This document shows, in pieces, positions 32,897 to 41,646 of a stretch of DNA of 64,000 bases. The position numbers and the translations under genes were made by a program. The notes below the pieces were generated by a model. The model was not told the origin of the DNA and searched no databases. It saw nothing but the letters and a program-made list of their open reading frames with translations. The stretch's first letter is position 1, and the number at the start of each line of letters is the position of its first letter. This stretch comes from Solimonas sp. (lineage in GTDB: Bacteria; Pseudomonadota; Gammaproteobacteria; Nevskiales; Nevskiaceae), in the NCBI GenBank assembly GCA_030149365.1, contig JASBRP010000018.1, positions 19,350-83,349 of the forward strand. The letters are read 5' to 3'.

Positions 32897-33322
32897 TTAG
32901 GGCTTGAACAGCACCCGGTAGTTCAGCTCCACCGTACGCGACTGCAGCACGCTTTCCTGCGCATCGCCGGTGGCCACCTCGAGCTGAGCCTTGTAGTCAC
33001 CCGGCGGCAGCGTGGTGCGGGTGATGCTGACCACCAGCTTCAGTTCCGGCGGCTCGCCGTCGATGCGCGCAGCGAACCAGTCCGCCGTCTCGCCGAGGGC
33101 CGGCCCGGTGCCGATGCGCTTGGCCTGCTCCTGGTCCACGCGCACGGCCAGCGTCTGCGGCGGCGGGGGCGTGGACTGGTTCTGCACGGCGCTGAAGCTC
33201 AGGCTGCTGCCCTCCACTTCCAGCCCGCTGGCCGGCGGCGCTGGCGCCCGGTCGCAGGCCGCGACCAGGGCCAGCAGCAGGCCGGCGGACAGGACCCGGG
33301 TACCGATCACGGTGGTCCGCAT
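32897..33322 (-). CDS. hypothetical lipoprotein
   Basis: 141 aa. The signal ends at LVAAC (Cys23), a lipobox, followed by a Pro/Ala linker. The remaining domain (about 35-141) alternates hydrophobic and polar residues with SLSFSAVQNQSTPPPPQTLAV, resembling an Ig-like or BACON-type beta domain; this is a guess from pattern. Seven bases separate it from the peroxiredoxin gene upstream, so they share a transcript. Function unknown. Confidence 0.72.
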   Translation of the reverse strand: MRTTVIGTRVLSAGLLLALVAACDRAPAPPASGLEVEGSSLSFSAVQNQSTPPPPQTLAVRVDQEQAKRIGTGPALGETADWFAARIDGEPPELKLVVSITRTTLPPGDYKAQLEVATGDAQESVLQSRTVELNYRVLFKP

Positions 33323-33329
33323 GCGCTCC

Positions 33330-33965
33330 TCAGCCCTTGGGCTGCGGCACGACGCGCAGGTAGGGCTTGAGTTCCTTCCAGCCCTGCGGGAACAGCTTCT
33401 TGGCGTCCTCGTTGTTGACTGCCGGCACGATGATCACGTCGTCGCCCTGCTTCCAGTTCACCGGCGTGGCGACCTTGTACTTGTCGGTCAACTGCAGGGA
33501 GTCGATCACGCGCAGCACTTCATCGAAATTGCGGCCGGTGCTGGCCGGATAGGTCAGCGTCAGGCGGATCTTCTTGTTGGGGTCCACGATGAACACAGAG
33601 CGCACGGTGAAGGTGTCGCTGGCGTTGGGGTGGATCATGTCGTAGAGGTTCGCCACCGTCTTGTCGGCGTCGGCGATCAGCGGAAAGTTCAGCGAGGCAC
33701 CCTGGGTCTCGGCGATGTCCTTGCTCCAGCCGTGGTGGTCTTCCAGCTTGTCCACCGACAGGCCGATGGCCTTGACGTTGCGCTTCTCGAACTCGGGCTT
33801 GAGCTTGGCGGTATAGCCCAGCTCGGTGGTGCAGACCGGCGTGTAGTTGCGCGGATGGCTGAACAACACGCCCCAGGAATTGCCCAGCCACTCGTGGAAG
33901 CGGATGCGGCCTTCAGTGGTTTCCGCCTCGAAATCGGGGGCGATGTCGCCCAGTCGCAGTGTCAT
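33330..33965 (-). CDS. 1-Cys peroxiredoxin (Prx6 type)
   Basis: 211 aa, the usual length. It reduces hydrogen peroxide and organic hydroperoxides. The active-site motif is HPRNYTPVCTTELG (about 38-51) with the peroxidatic Cys at about 47; the partner Arg lies in VRSVFIVDPNKKIRL. The C-terminal domain (about 150-211) contains ATPVNWKQGDDVIIVP, typical of the Prx6 group. No resolving Cys is apparent. It is first in a two-gene operon with a lipoprotein. Confidence 0.95.
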   Translation of the reverse strand: MTLRLGDIAPDFEAETTEGRIRFHEWLGNSWGVLFSHPRNYTPVCTTELGYTAKLKPEFEKRNVKAIGLSVDKLEDHHGWSKDIAETQGASLNFPLIADADKTVANLYDMIHPNASDTFTVRSVFIVDPNKKIRLTLTYPASTGRNFDEVLRVIDSLQLTDKYKVATPVNWKQGDDVIIVPAVNNEDAKKLFPQGWKELKPYLRVVPQPKG

Positions 33966-34019
33966 GTGGTTCTCCTGTGGGGTGCGGGGGGTTCCATGAT
34001 GCGCCGATCCTGTGACAGA

Positions 34020-35879
34020 TCAAGGCATAAGGACAGAACGGATTGGATCGTGGCCCACATCCAGACCGGGCAACACGGCCTGCAGTTCCACGATGGTGCC
34101 GCCATACTCGCCCTGCTTCCACTGGATGCGGCCGCGCAGCAGCTCGGTACGCGCGCACATGCTGCGCATGCCGATACCCGGACGGCTGCCCTCGAAGCCG
34201 CAGCCGGTGTCGGCAACCCGCATGCGCAGGCTGCCACCGTCCAGGCCGAAGTCCACGCGGATTTCGGATGCCTCTCCATGACGCAGGGCGTTGCTCACCG
34301 CCTCGCGCAGGATGCGCGCCAGGTGGAAGGCAAACAGCGAGGGCACTTCCGCCGCCTCCACGCCTGCAGGATAGGTCCAGCCCAGGCGGCAGCCCGCACG
34401 CTCGGTGCGCTGCTGCGCCTCGGCCTCCATCTCCGCCAGCATGCCGCGCAGGCTCACGGCGGCGCCAGGGTCGAAGATGACGACCTCGCGCAGGTCGGCC
34501 AGCGCGGAACGCGCCAGCTCGACGTTGGCCTCGCTCTCGCCGGAGTGGATCAGGGTCAGCAGCTTGCCGCCGAGGTCCTCGTGCAACTCCCGATGGATAC
34601 GCTCGCGCTCCTCCAGCACTGCCTGCTGGCGCTCCAGCGCGCAGCGGTGTTCGAAACCCTGCTCCAGCGCACGGCGTGCTTCCGCCACGCGGGTTTCAAG
34701 ACGCAGGTTGAGCTCCTCCACGTCGCGCCGCGCCACCAGGCTGCGATCGAGCACGCGCCAGCCCAGCACGGTGAGGAACAGGGGCATGGCGAAGTGCAGC
34801 AGGAAGACGCTGTGTGCATACCAGCTGGCGGAGCGCGTCACCGCCAGGCCCAGGTCATGCGTGGCCAGCAGCAACTGCAGCAGCAACCCGACGGACAGCA
34901 GCAGGGCATCGCCGCTGCGATGGCGCTGGCCGAAGGCGTAGGCCAGGCCGTAGACCAGGCTGAGCAGGCTCAGCAGGTTGAATACGGCACCCACATGGCG
35001 CAGGGTCCACCAGCCTCCCAGCAGGTTGCACAGGGTGCCAAGGGCCGCCAGGGTGAGCAATGCCGCCTCGATCCTGGGCCGGCGCATACCCAGGAAGCGG
35101 TGGATGAAGATGATCTGCAGCGCGCAGGCCCAGTCGATGCTGCTGTGGATCAGCGCCAGCCAGTAGCGCCCGGGCATCGGCAGGTCGCGCACCGACATGT
35201 TGGCGCCGAACACGCCCCAGCAGGCCGTCAGCAGGGCGAACCACAGGTACAGCGCCTGGTCGCGGTTGCGCAGGTACAGCGCGAAGCTGAACAGCGCGGT
35301 GACCAGGGTCAATACGGTCAGGCCAAGGCTGATGTCGCTCTGCAGCAGCCGGCGCCATTCGAACGCCGGGCGCAACTCCCGCATGGGGCCGGTCTCGGGT
35401 GGGTACAGCCCGACGAAGTGGGGATAGCCGCGCAGGTAGACGTGCACCCGATTGTGTCCGTCGGGGGACAGCAGCGGCTGCGGCACGGCGAACAGCAGCG
35501 GCCGGTTGGCATTGAAGGACAACGGCTCTTCGAGGCGCCCACCGCTGCCGACGAAGTCGCGGTTGACGTAGACGGCCAGGTTGATGGCGGCACGCAGGAA
35601 GTACAGCCCCCAGGGCTCGCCGGTATCCGCCGGCGCGTCGAAGCGGAAGCGGTACCAACCGCTGCTGCCCTCCTCCGCCCGGCCCGGCTCACGCCACTGA
35701 TCCGGCAACTGCACCGGGCGCCAGCGCGGATCGGCGTCGTCCGGCAGCTGCGCGGAGGATTCCGGCAGGAACTCCCCGGAGAGCAGGCGCAGGGGCTCCG
35801 CCACCGCCGGACCGCCAGCCAGGTACAAGGCCAACGCCAGCAGCACCGCCACCACCCGCCCTCGCCTGCCTGCCCCCAC
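34020..35879 (-). CDS. 7TMR-DISM sensor histidine kinase, first of tandem pair
   Basis: 619 aa. A signal peptide (ending near VAEP) precedes an extracytoplasmic 7TMR-DISM extracellular domain (about 28-170, with WYRFRF and YFLRAAINLAVYVN). Seven hydrophobic helices follow (about 185-380), then a coiled stretch, a HisKA_3-like dimerisation segment ERERIHRELHEDLGGKLL and an HATPase domain (ILREAVSNALRHGE, DTGCGFEGSRPGIGM). It should autophosphorylate on the His of RELHED. The cognate regulator is not adjacent. It is closely related throughout to the next gene (72-bp gap), indicating a tandem duplication. Confidence 0.87.
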   Translation of the reverse strand: MGAGRRGRVVAVLLALALYLAGGPAVAEPLRLLSGEFLPESSAQLPDDADPRWRPVQLPDQWREPGRAEEGSSGWYRFRFDAPADTGEPWGLYFLRAAINLAVYVNRDFVGSGGRLEEPLSFNANRPLLFAVPQPLLSPDGHNRVHVYLRGYPHFVGLYPPETGPMRELRPAFEWRRLLQSDISLGLTVLTLVTALFSFALYLRNRDQALYLWFALLTACWGVFGANMSVRDLPMPGRYWLALIHSSIDWACALQIIFIHRFLGMRRPRIEAALLTLAALGTLCNLLGGWWTLRHVGAVFNLLSLLSLVYGLAYAFGQRHRSGDALLLSVGLLLQLLLATHDLGLAVTRSASWYAHSVFLLHFAMPLFLTVLGWRVLDRSLVARRDVEELNLRLETRVAEARRALEQGFEHRCALERQQAVLEERERIHRELHEDLGGKLLTLIHSGESEANVELARSALADLREVVIFDPGAAVSLRGMLAEMEAEAQQRTERAGCRLGWTYPAGVEAAEVPSLFAFHLARILREAVSNALRHGEASEIRVDFGLDGGSLRMRVADTGCGFEGSRPGIGMRSMCARTELLRGRIQWKQGEYGGTIVELQAVLPGLDVGHDPIRSVLMP

Positions 35880-35951
35880 CTTGTCCCCTTGCGCAGCGTC
35901 TCCAGCGGATTCTGCCGCCTGGGGCGGCCGCTTGCGAGCGCCGCTTGAGCT

Positions 35952-37778
35952 TCAGGCGACCGAGGGCAGCGGCACCCGCAGTTCCACGCAGGTGCCGCCG
36001 CCTTCGCCGGGCAGCCAGCGGACGCTGCCGTTGAGCTGCGCGGCGCGCTTGAGCATGCGGTTCATTCCGCCGCCGGGGCGGCTGTCGCCGCAACCGCGGC
36101 CATCGTCGCGCACCCAGGCGCAGAGCTCGTCGCCGGCCGCGGTCATCTCCACCTCGACACGGCCGGGCTGGCCATGGCGCAGCGCGTTGCCGACTGCCTC
36201 GCGCAGGACACGCGCCAGGTGGAAGGCGAAGCCGGAGGGCACGTCCAGCGCATCGGCCTCGGCGGGATAGCGCCAGTCGAGCCGGCAGCGGGCCTCCTCG
36301 GCGCGATGCCGCGCGTCGGTCTCCATCTCCGACAGGGCGCCCCGCAGGCTGATGCTGTCCTCCGGGTTCAGGGACACCACCTCGCGCAGCTCGGCCAGCG
36401 CGGAGCGGGCCAACGCCACGTTCTGCTCGCTGCCGGCCGAATGCACCAGGGTCAGCAGCTTGGCGCCCAGATCGTCATGCAGGTCATGATGAATGCGCTC
36501 GCGCTCCTCCAGCCGTGCCTGTTGGCGCTCCAGGGCATAGCGTTGCTGGTAAGCGTGCTCCACCTCGGCACGCACCTGCGAGACGCGTCCCTCCAGGCGG
36601 CGGTTGAGCTGCTCCAGCTCGCGGCGCATGGCCAGGGAGCGGTCGATCAGGCGCCAGGCCATCGCGTACAGCAGCAGCGGCACCGCGAAGTGCCCCAACA
36701 GCAGCGGGTTCAGGTAACGCCCCTCGGCACCCGTCACCAGCGGCAGGACGTCGCTGAGCACCAGCCCGAGCTCCAGCGCCAGGCCGGCGCAGAGCAGGAC
36801 CACGTCCGTGCGCGGGGCCAGGCGGCCGCGGCCCACCGCGAAGAAGACGCAGTAGGCGACGCTCGCCAGGCCCGGCAGGTGCAGCACGCCGCCGAGGTAG
36901 CGCAGCTCCCACCAGCCGCCAAGGAAGTTCACCAGCGTGGCGAGCACGGCCAGGCCCAGGGCCATCTGCTCCAGCCGTGGGCGACGCATGTCGAGGAAGC
37001 GGTGGACGAAGACCAGCTGCGCGGCGAAGGACCAGTCGATGGCGCTGTGCACCAGCGCCAGCCACCAGCGTACGGGCAACGGCGGCTGGCTGAAGGCGGT
37101 ATAGGCGCAGAACACCGACCAGAAGGCCGCGGTCAGGCCAAACCAGAGGTACACCGGTTGATCCGGGTAGCGCCGCCAGAAGCTCAGGCCGAATCCGCAG
37201 GCGACCAGGCTCAGCATCATCAGGCCGAGGCCGGCATGGTTCTGCAGCAGGCGGCGCCGCTCGTAGCGAGGCTTCAGTTCTGCCAGCAGGCCCAGCTCGA
37301 TCGGCGGCAGCCCGGTGAAATGCGGATAGCCGCGCAGGTAGACATGGACGACGTTGCCCTGGGCGTGCAGCAGCGCTGCCGGCACCGTGAACAGCAAGGC
37401 GCGGTTGGCATGCAGCGCCATCGGATCATCGAAGCGGCCACCCGCACCCAGCAGGCTGCGATTGAAGTACACGGCCACGTTGAGGCTGGCGCGTTGCAGG
37501 TAGAGCGCCCGGGCCTGGCCATCGGGCCGCAGGTCATCAAGGCGGAAGCGGTACCAGCCGGCGCTGCCCTGGGCGAAGCGCTCCTCGCCACGCCAGACAT
37601 CCGGCAGTTCCACCGGCCGCCAGCGTGGGTCGGCGTCGTCAGGCAGCGCCGTGGCCGGCTCCGGCAGGAACTCGCCGACGGACAGCCACTGCGAGGCAGC
37701 GGCCTGTGCCTGCGGGGCGGCCGCCAGCGCTGCCAGGAGCAGCAGGCACCACCAGAGTCCTTGCCACCGCCCGGACAT
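35952..37778 (-). CDS. 7TMR-DISM sensor histidine kinase, second of tandem pair
   Basis: 608 aa from ATG 37778. Same architecture as its neighbour: signal peptide ending near AQAA, DISM extracytoplasmic domain (DDADPRWRPVELPDVWR, nearly identical to the partner), seven helices, then ERERIHHDLHDDLGAKLL and an HATPase domain (VLREAVGNALRHGQ). The G1 box is DDGRGCGDSRPGGGM. The pair diverges most in the membrane helices and ATPase edges. DISM kinases sense extracellular cues, often carbohydrate-linked. Neither kinase has a receiver gene nearby. They could heterodimerise, which is inference. Confidence 0.87.
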   Translation of the reverse strand: MSGRWQGLWWCLLLLAALAAAPQAQAAASQWLSVGEFLPEPATALPDDADPRWRPVELPDVWRGEERFAQGSAGWYRFRLDDLRPDGQARALYLQRASLNVAVYFNRSLLGAGGRFDDPMALHANRALLFTVPAALLHAQGNVVHVYLRGYPHFTGLPPIELGLLAELKPRYERRRLLQNHAGLGLMMLSLVACGFGLSFWRRYPDQPVYLWFGLTAAFWSVFCAYTAFSQPPLPVRWWLALVHSAIDWSFAAQLVFVHRFLDMRRPRLEQMALGLAVLATLVNFLGGWWELRYLGGVLHLPGLASVAYCVFFAVGRGRLAPRTDVVLLCAGLALELGLVLSDVLPLVTGAEGRYLNPLLLGHFAVPLLLYAMAWRLIDRSLAMRRELEQLNRRLEGRVSQVRAEVEHAYQQRYALERQQARLEERERIHHDLHDDLGAKLLTLVHSAGSEQNVALARSALAELREVVSLNPEDSISLRGALSEMETDARHRAEEARCRLDWRYPAEADALDVPSGFAFHLARVLREAVGNALRHGQPGRVEVEMTAAGDELCAWVRDDGRGCGDSRPGGGMNRMLKRAAQLNGSVRWLPGEGGGTCVELRVPLPSVA

Positions 37779-37819
37779 CCCGAACACTCCGCCCCCGGCG
37801 CGCGCAGCGCCCGCCTGTC

Positions 37820-39184
37820 TCAGGCCGATTGTGCCTTGTGACGGAAGCGTGCGGCGAGCCCCACCGCGGCGACCGCCAGGCCGACCGTCAGACCCCACCA
37901 GACGCCATCCGGCCCCAGGGGGGTATGGAAGGCCAGCCACCAGCTCACCGGGAAGCCCACGGCCCAGTAGGCGACCACGGTGATCAGCATCGGCAGCCGC
38001 GTGTCCTTGATGCCGCGCAGGGCGCCGTTGGCGGTGACCTGCACGGCGTCGAAGAACTGGAAGGCCGCGGCCAGCCACAGGAATTTCACGGCCAGGGCGC
38101 CGATCTCGGGGTCGGCGGTGTAGAGCCGCACGATCAGGCTGGCCAGCAGTAGCATGATCAGAGCATTGGAGGCCGCATTGATCAGGCCCAGCTGCATGCC
38201 GACGCGGCCGCGGAAGCGCACCTCTGCGGCTCCCAGGCCCGCACCCACGGCCTGCCCCACGCGCACGGTGGCGGCCAGGCCGATGCCCAGCGGGATCATG
38301 AACATCAGCGCGGCGAAGTTGATCGCCACCTGGTAGGCCGCCACGGTGGACTCGCCGAACAGCGACATCTGCATGGCCGCCATCACGAACAGGCCGGCCT
38401 CGGCCGCCAGGATCAGGCCGATCGGCAGGCCCAGGCGCAGCACCTCGGCGGAGTCGGCCGCCGGCCGGATCAGCGTGCCCTCGAACAGCCGCACCGGCCG
38501 CAGCGCCGGGCGCAGGCGGTACTGCAAGGCCAGGGTGGCCGCCATCGCCAGGGCGGCGATCGACGTGGCCCAGCCGCAGCCCGGCGCGCCCAGCGCCGGC
38601 AGGCCCCAGTGACCGAACAGCAGGCCCCAGGCCAGCAGGCCATTGACCACCAGGCCGACCACGCCGGCCAGCAGGATCGGCCGTGGCTGGCCCAGGCCCT
38701 CGGCGGTGTAGCGCAGCACGAACCAGCCGCTGAAGCCGAAAGCACTCCAGGACAGCGCGTGCAGGAACTCGACGGCGGTGCGCACGGTTTCCGGCGGCAG
38801 CCCCAGCCGCCCGATCAGCGGGGCGGCAGTCACGCGCAGCAGCAGCCACCACAGTGCCGCCACCGCCAGGCCCAGGGGCAGCAGCTCGCGCAGGAAGACA
38901 CCCGTGTCGGCCGCGGGACGGCCCGCGCCGGTGCGCTGGGCGACGATCGGCGAGCAGGCCATCAGCACGCCGTGGAAGAAGATGAAGAACAGCACGGCGT
39001 AGTTGGAGCCCACCGCGACCGCGGCCAGGGCCTGCGCTCCCAGCTGGCCGGCCAGGATCGTGTCCACCGTGCCCATGCCCACGGCGGCGATCTGGGCCGC
39101 CATCAGCGGCAGGGCCAGCTTCAGGTTGGCGCCGGCTTCGCGGCGGAACGACGCGCCGGGCGGCAGGGAGGACGAATCGGTCAC
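37820..39184 (-). CDS. MATE-family efflux transporter
   Basis: 454 aa from GTG 39184 (MTDSSSLPPG). Twelve hydrophobic helices in two similar halves are visible, with the family segments LPLMAAQIAAVGMGTVDTILAG near the N-terminus and GIGLAATVRVGQAVGAG in the second half. MATE proteins export cationic drugs or metabolites using sodium or proton gradients. The ribosome site is weak and the start is not certain. It is 41 bp upstream of the second histidine kinase in the same direction and may be co-transcribed with it. Confidence 0.87.
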   Translation of the reverse strand: MTDSSSLPPGASFRREAGANLKLALPLMAAQIAAVGMGTVDTILAGQLGAQALAAVAVGSNYAVLFFIFFHGVLMACSPIVAQRTGAGRPAADTGVFLRELLPLGLAVAALWWLLLRVTAAPLIGRLGLPPETVRTAVEFLHALSWSAFGFSGWFVLRYTAEGLGQPRPILLAGVVGLVVNGLLAWGLLFGHWGLPALGAPGCGWATSIAALAMAATLALQYRLRPALRPVRLFEGTLIRPAADSAEVLRLGLPIGLILAAEAGLFVMAAMQMSLFGESTVAAYQVAINFAALMFMIPLGIGLAATVRVGQAVGAGLGAAEVRFRGRVGMQLGLINAASNALIMLLLASLIVRLYTADPEIGALAVKFLWLAAAFQFFDAVQVTANGALRGIKDTRLPMLITVVAYWAVGFPVSWWLAFHTPLGPDGVWWGLTVGLAVAAVGLAARFRHKAQSA

Positions 39185-39268
39185 GAACGGATCACGGGTG
39201 CTGCGAGGGGCGCGAAGTGTACTGCATGCACGCAGCGCGGCCGCCGCGCAGGCACAATGGCGGCCCAC

Positions 39269-39586
39269 ATGACCGCTCCCATGCAGATCATCTTCGTCAC
39301 CTGCCCGGCCGACCGCGCCGAAGGGCTGGCGCGGGCGCTGGTGGAAGCCCGCGTGGCCGCCTGCGTCAACGTCCTGCCGCGGGTCGTCTCGGTGTACCGC
39401 TGGCAGGATGCGGTGCAGCGCGACGAGGAAGCCCTGCTGCTGATCAAGGCGCCGGCAGAAGGCTTCGAGGCCCTGCGCCAGGCGGTGCTGGCGCAGCACC
39501 CCTACGAACTTCCCGAGATCGTCGCGGTCAACCCCGACGTCGTCCATCCACCGTATCTCGACTGGATTCTCGCTTCATGCCGCTGA
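39269..39586 (+). CDS. cutA: divalent-cation tolerance protein
   Basis: 105 aa from ATG 39269; ATGs at 39257 and 39281 are alternatives. It has the CutA1 pattern: IIFVTCPADRAEGLARALVEARVAACVNVLP, then YRWQDAVQRDEEALLLIKAP and HPYELPEIVAVNPD. It is a small trimeric cytoplasmic protein linked to copper tolerance, whose exact role is unclear. Its last 10 bp overlap the next start. In enterobacteria cutA precedes dsbD in the same way, which fits the following genes. Confidence 0.93.
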   Translation: MTAPMQIIFVTCPADRAEGLARALVEARVAACVNVLPRVVSVYRWQDAVQRDEEALLLIKAPAEGFEALRQAVLAQHPYELPEIVAVNPDVVHPPYLDWILASCR

Positions 39587-40038
39587 TCCGCACGCTGCTG
39601 CTGGCCCTGGCCTGCAGCCTTGCCACGGGCGCCATCGCCCGCCCGCTGTTCTCGCCTCAGCCGACCGAGGAAGGCCTACTGCCGGTGGAAGAGGCCTTCC
39701 AGCTGCTGCCGGCACGCCGGCAGGCGCAGGCGCTGAAGCTGGAGTGGAACATCGCCCCCGGTTATTACCTCTACCGCGGCCAGCTGGCGTTCGAGGTGCT
39801 GACGCCACAGGGCTTCCGCCTGGCGCCTCCCCGGCTGCCCAAGGGCGAAACCATCCAGGATCCGGAGTTCGGCAAGGTCGAGGTCTACCGCGGCATCGTC
39901 GCCGCCGAGTTCGACCTGCCGCCGGGCATGAAGGGCCCGCTGAAGCTGCGCGTGCACTACCAGGGCTGCGCCGACCTCGGCATCTGCTATCCCCCTCAGC
40001 AGCAACAACTGGCGGTGCCCGCGGCGGTGCGCTCATGA
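39577..40038 (+). CDS. stand-alone DsbD alpha domain (thiol:disulfide interchange)
   Basis: 153 aa from ATG 39577. The signal peptide MPLIRTLLLALACSLATGAIA precedes an nDsbD domain. The redox pair is present in YQGCADLGICYPP, matching Cys103 and Cys109 of E. coli DsbD. The eight-helix beta domain and C-terminal thioredoxin-like gamma domain of DsbD are absent: after about 40 residues the stop comes and a TlpA-like gene starts with a 4-bp overlap. So it is either a truncated remnant or a reorganised electron path in which another membrane protein such as CcdA supplies electrons. It overlaps cutA by 10 bp. Confidence 0.85.
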   Translation: MPLIRTLLLALACSLATGAIARPLFSPQPTEEGLLPVEEAFQLLPARRQAQALKLEWNIAPGYYLYRGQLAFEVLTPQGFRLAPPRLPKGETIQDPEFGKVEVYRGIVAAEFDLPPGMKGPLKLRVHYQGCADLGICYPPQQQQLAVPAAVRS

Positions 40039-40559
40039 CGCGCCGCGGCTGGCTGACCGCGGGCTTCGTCGTCGCCGGCGTGGCGGCGATGTCGGCGGGC
40101 TTCCTGGCCTCCAGCTGGTGGCTGGGCGGCAGCCGCATGCAGGGCGAGCCGGCGCCCGCGATAACGCTGACCGATCTCAACGGGCAGACGCGCACGCTGG
40201 CCGAGTGGCAGGGCAAGCTGCTACTGGTGAACTTCTGGGCCACCTGGTGCGCTCCCTGCGTCGACGAGATCCCGCTGCTGGTGGAGGCGCAGGCGCGCTA
40301 CGGCGCCAAGGGCCTGCAGGTGGTGGGGCCGGCTTTCGACGAGCCGGAGCCGGCCAAGGCCATGGCGCAACGCCTGCGCATCAACTACCCCATCTCGGCC
40401 GACCTGGCGCAGGCTGACGCCGCCGCGCGTGCATTGGGGAATCACAACGGCATGCTGCCCTATACCGTGTTGATTTCACGGGACGGACGCATCCTGAAGA
40501 CGGTTCTGGGCAGCCTCACACGCGAGCAAATCGATACACTTGTGCAGGAACACTTGTAA
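40035..40559 (+). CDS. TlpA/ResA-family membrane-anchored thioredoxin-like protein
   Basis: 174 aa. One N-terminal signal anchor (about 8-28), then a periplasmic thioredoxin fold with ATWCAPCVDEIPLLVEAQ (the CAPC active site at about 76-79) and the cis-Pro loop GMLPYTVLI. It should reduce disulfides in apocytochromes or other periplasmic partners. The start overlaps the DsbD-domain stop, so they probably form a functional redox pair that replaces full-length DsbD. The aroQ gene follows after 120 bp. Confidence 0.9.
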   Translation: MTRRGWLTAGFVVAGVAAMSAGFLASSWWLGGSRMQGEPAPAITLTDLNGQTRTLAEWQGKLLLVNFWATWCAPCVDEIPLLVEAQARYGAKGLQVVGPAFDEPEPAKAMAQRLRINYPISADLAQADAAARALGNHNGMLPYTVLISRDGRILKTVLGSLTREQIDTLVQEHL

Positions 40560-40679
40560 GCTGGATCGCACAAGCATCTCCCCCTGAACGTACGGTATCT
40601 TGCACCGAATTGCAGCGAACTTGCCTTTTCGCCATTCCTGACGGCAGAATCCGGCCACTTCGCACCGGAAAACGCCTGC

Positions 40680-41123
40680 TTGAGCCACCTGCTCCTCATC
40701 AACGGCCCCAATCTGAACCTGCTCGGCGCCCGCGAGCCCGGCATCTACGGCTCGGCGACGCTGGCCGACATCGAGAAGGGGCTGGCTGAGGAAGCCCAGC
40801 AGCTGGGCCACCGGCTCTCGGCCTTCCAGAGCAACCAGGAAGGCCAGATCGTGGAGCGTGTCCACCAGGCCCGTGCCGAGGCCGTGGACTTCATCCTGAT
40901 CAATCCCGCTGCCTTCACCCACACCAGCATCGCCATCCGCGACGCGCTGCTCGGGGTGGCGATCCCCTTCATCGAGGTGCACCTGTCCAACGTGCACGCT
41001 CGTGAACAGTTCCGGCATCACTCGTATTTTTCCGACATCGCCGTCGGCCAGATCGTGGGCCTGGGCCCGCTGGGCTATCGACTCGCCCTGCAGGCTGCCC
41101 ACGAACGACTTTCCAAGCGCTGA
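40680..41123 (+). CDS. aroQ: type II 3-dehydroquinate dehydratase
   Basis: 147 aa from TTG 40680, chosen because homology begins at once with [13 protein letters not shown]. It dehydrates 3-dehydroquinate in the shikimate pathway. Active-site features: Tyr in IYGSATL (about 23), His in [13 protein letters not shown] and the loop [10 protein letters not shown]. The product is a dodecamer in the family. aroQ-accB-accC is a conserved gammaproteobacterial order, here with a 37-bp gap to accB. Confidence 0.95.
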   Translation: MSHLLLINGPNLNLLGAREPGIYGSATLADIEKGLAEEAQQLGHRLSAFQSNQEGQIVERVHQARAEAVDFILINPAAFTHTSIAIRDALLGVAIPFIEVHLSNVHAREQFRHHSYFSDIAVGQIVGLGPLGYRLALQAAHERLSKR

Positions 41124-41160
41124 CACCAACAGACAAAAGCTCCCCGGGAGGGACATTCAA

Positions 41161-41634
41161 ATGGATTTGCGCAAGATCAAGACCCTGATCGACCTCGTCG
41201 AGCAGTCCGGTATCTCCGAACTGGAGGTCAAGGAGGGCGAGGAATCGGTCCGCATCAGCCGCAACACCGGCCCGGTGACGCAGTACCTGACCGCGCCGGC
41301 GATGGCTCCTGCCGCCCTGCCCGCTCCGGTTGCCGCTGCACCCGCTGCCGCCGCGCCTGCTGCCGCGGCTCCGGCCGCTGCACCGCGCGCCACCGACAAC
41401 CGCCACATCGTCAAGGCGCCGATGGTCGGCACCTTCTACCGCTCGCCTTCGCCGGGCGCCAAGTCCTTCGTCGAGGTCGGCCAGACCGTGAAGGCCGGCC
41501 AGGTGCTGTGCATCATCGAAGCCATGAAGATGCTCAACCAGATCGAGTCCGACAAGGCCGGCGTGGTGGTGGAGATCCTGGCGGACAACGAGAAGCCGGT
41601 GGAATTCGACCAGCCGCTGTTCGCGATTGAGTAA
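41161..41634 (+). CDS. accB: biotin carboxyl carrier protein of acetyl-CoA carboxylase
   Basis: 157 aa from ATG 41161, with GGGAGG upstream. The N-terminal segment [22 protein letters not shown] is the BCCP oligomerisation region, followed by an Ala/Pro-rich linker (about 45-78) and the biotinyl domain (about 80-157). The biotin-accepting Lys sits in [14 protein letters not shown] (about 123). The protein carries CO2 from AccC to the carboxyltransferase in malonyl-CoA synthesis. 12 bp before accC. Confidence 0.97.
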   Translation: MDLRKIKTLIDLVEQSGISELEVKEGEESVRISRNTGPVTQYLTAPAMAPAALPAPVAAAPAAAAPAAAAPAAAPRATDNRHIVKAPMVGTFYRSPSPGAKSFVEVGQTVKAGQVLCIIEAMKMLNQIESDKAGVVVEILADNEKPVEFDQPLFAIE

Positions 41635-41646
41635 GCGGCTCCGGCC

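Noticed and set aside
33012..35948. A 978-codon plus-strand open frame over the peroxiredoxin and first kinase genes
   Set aside because: The opposite strand carries clear peroxiredoxin and kinase motifs; the plus-strand frame is a Gln/His/Arg-rich shadow.
37820..39547. MATE gene starting further upstream to give 575 aa
   Set aside because: The added residues overlap the divergent cutA region and look non-coding; the transporter proper begins at GTG 39184.
41325..41395. Tandem repeat in accB as a hypervariable tract
   Set aside because: The Ala/Pro-rich linker is normal for biotin carrier proteins and the codons are not a clean repeat.
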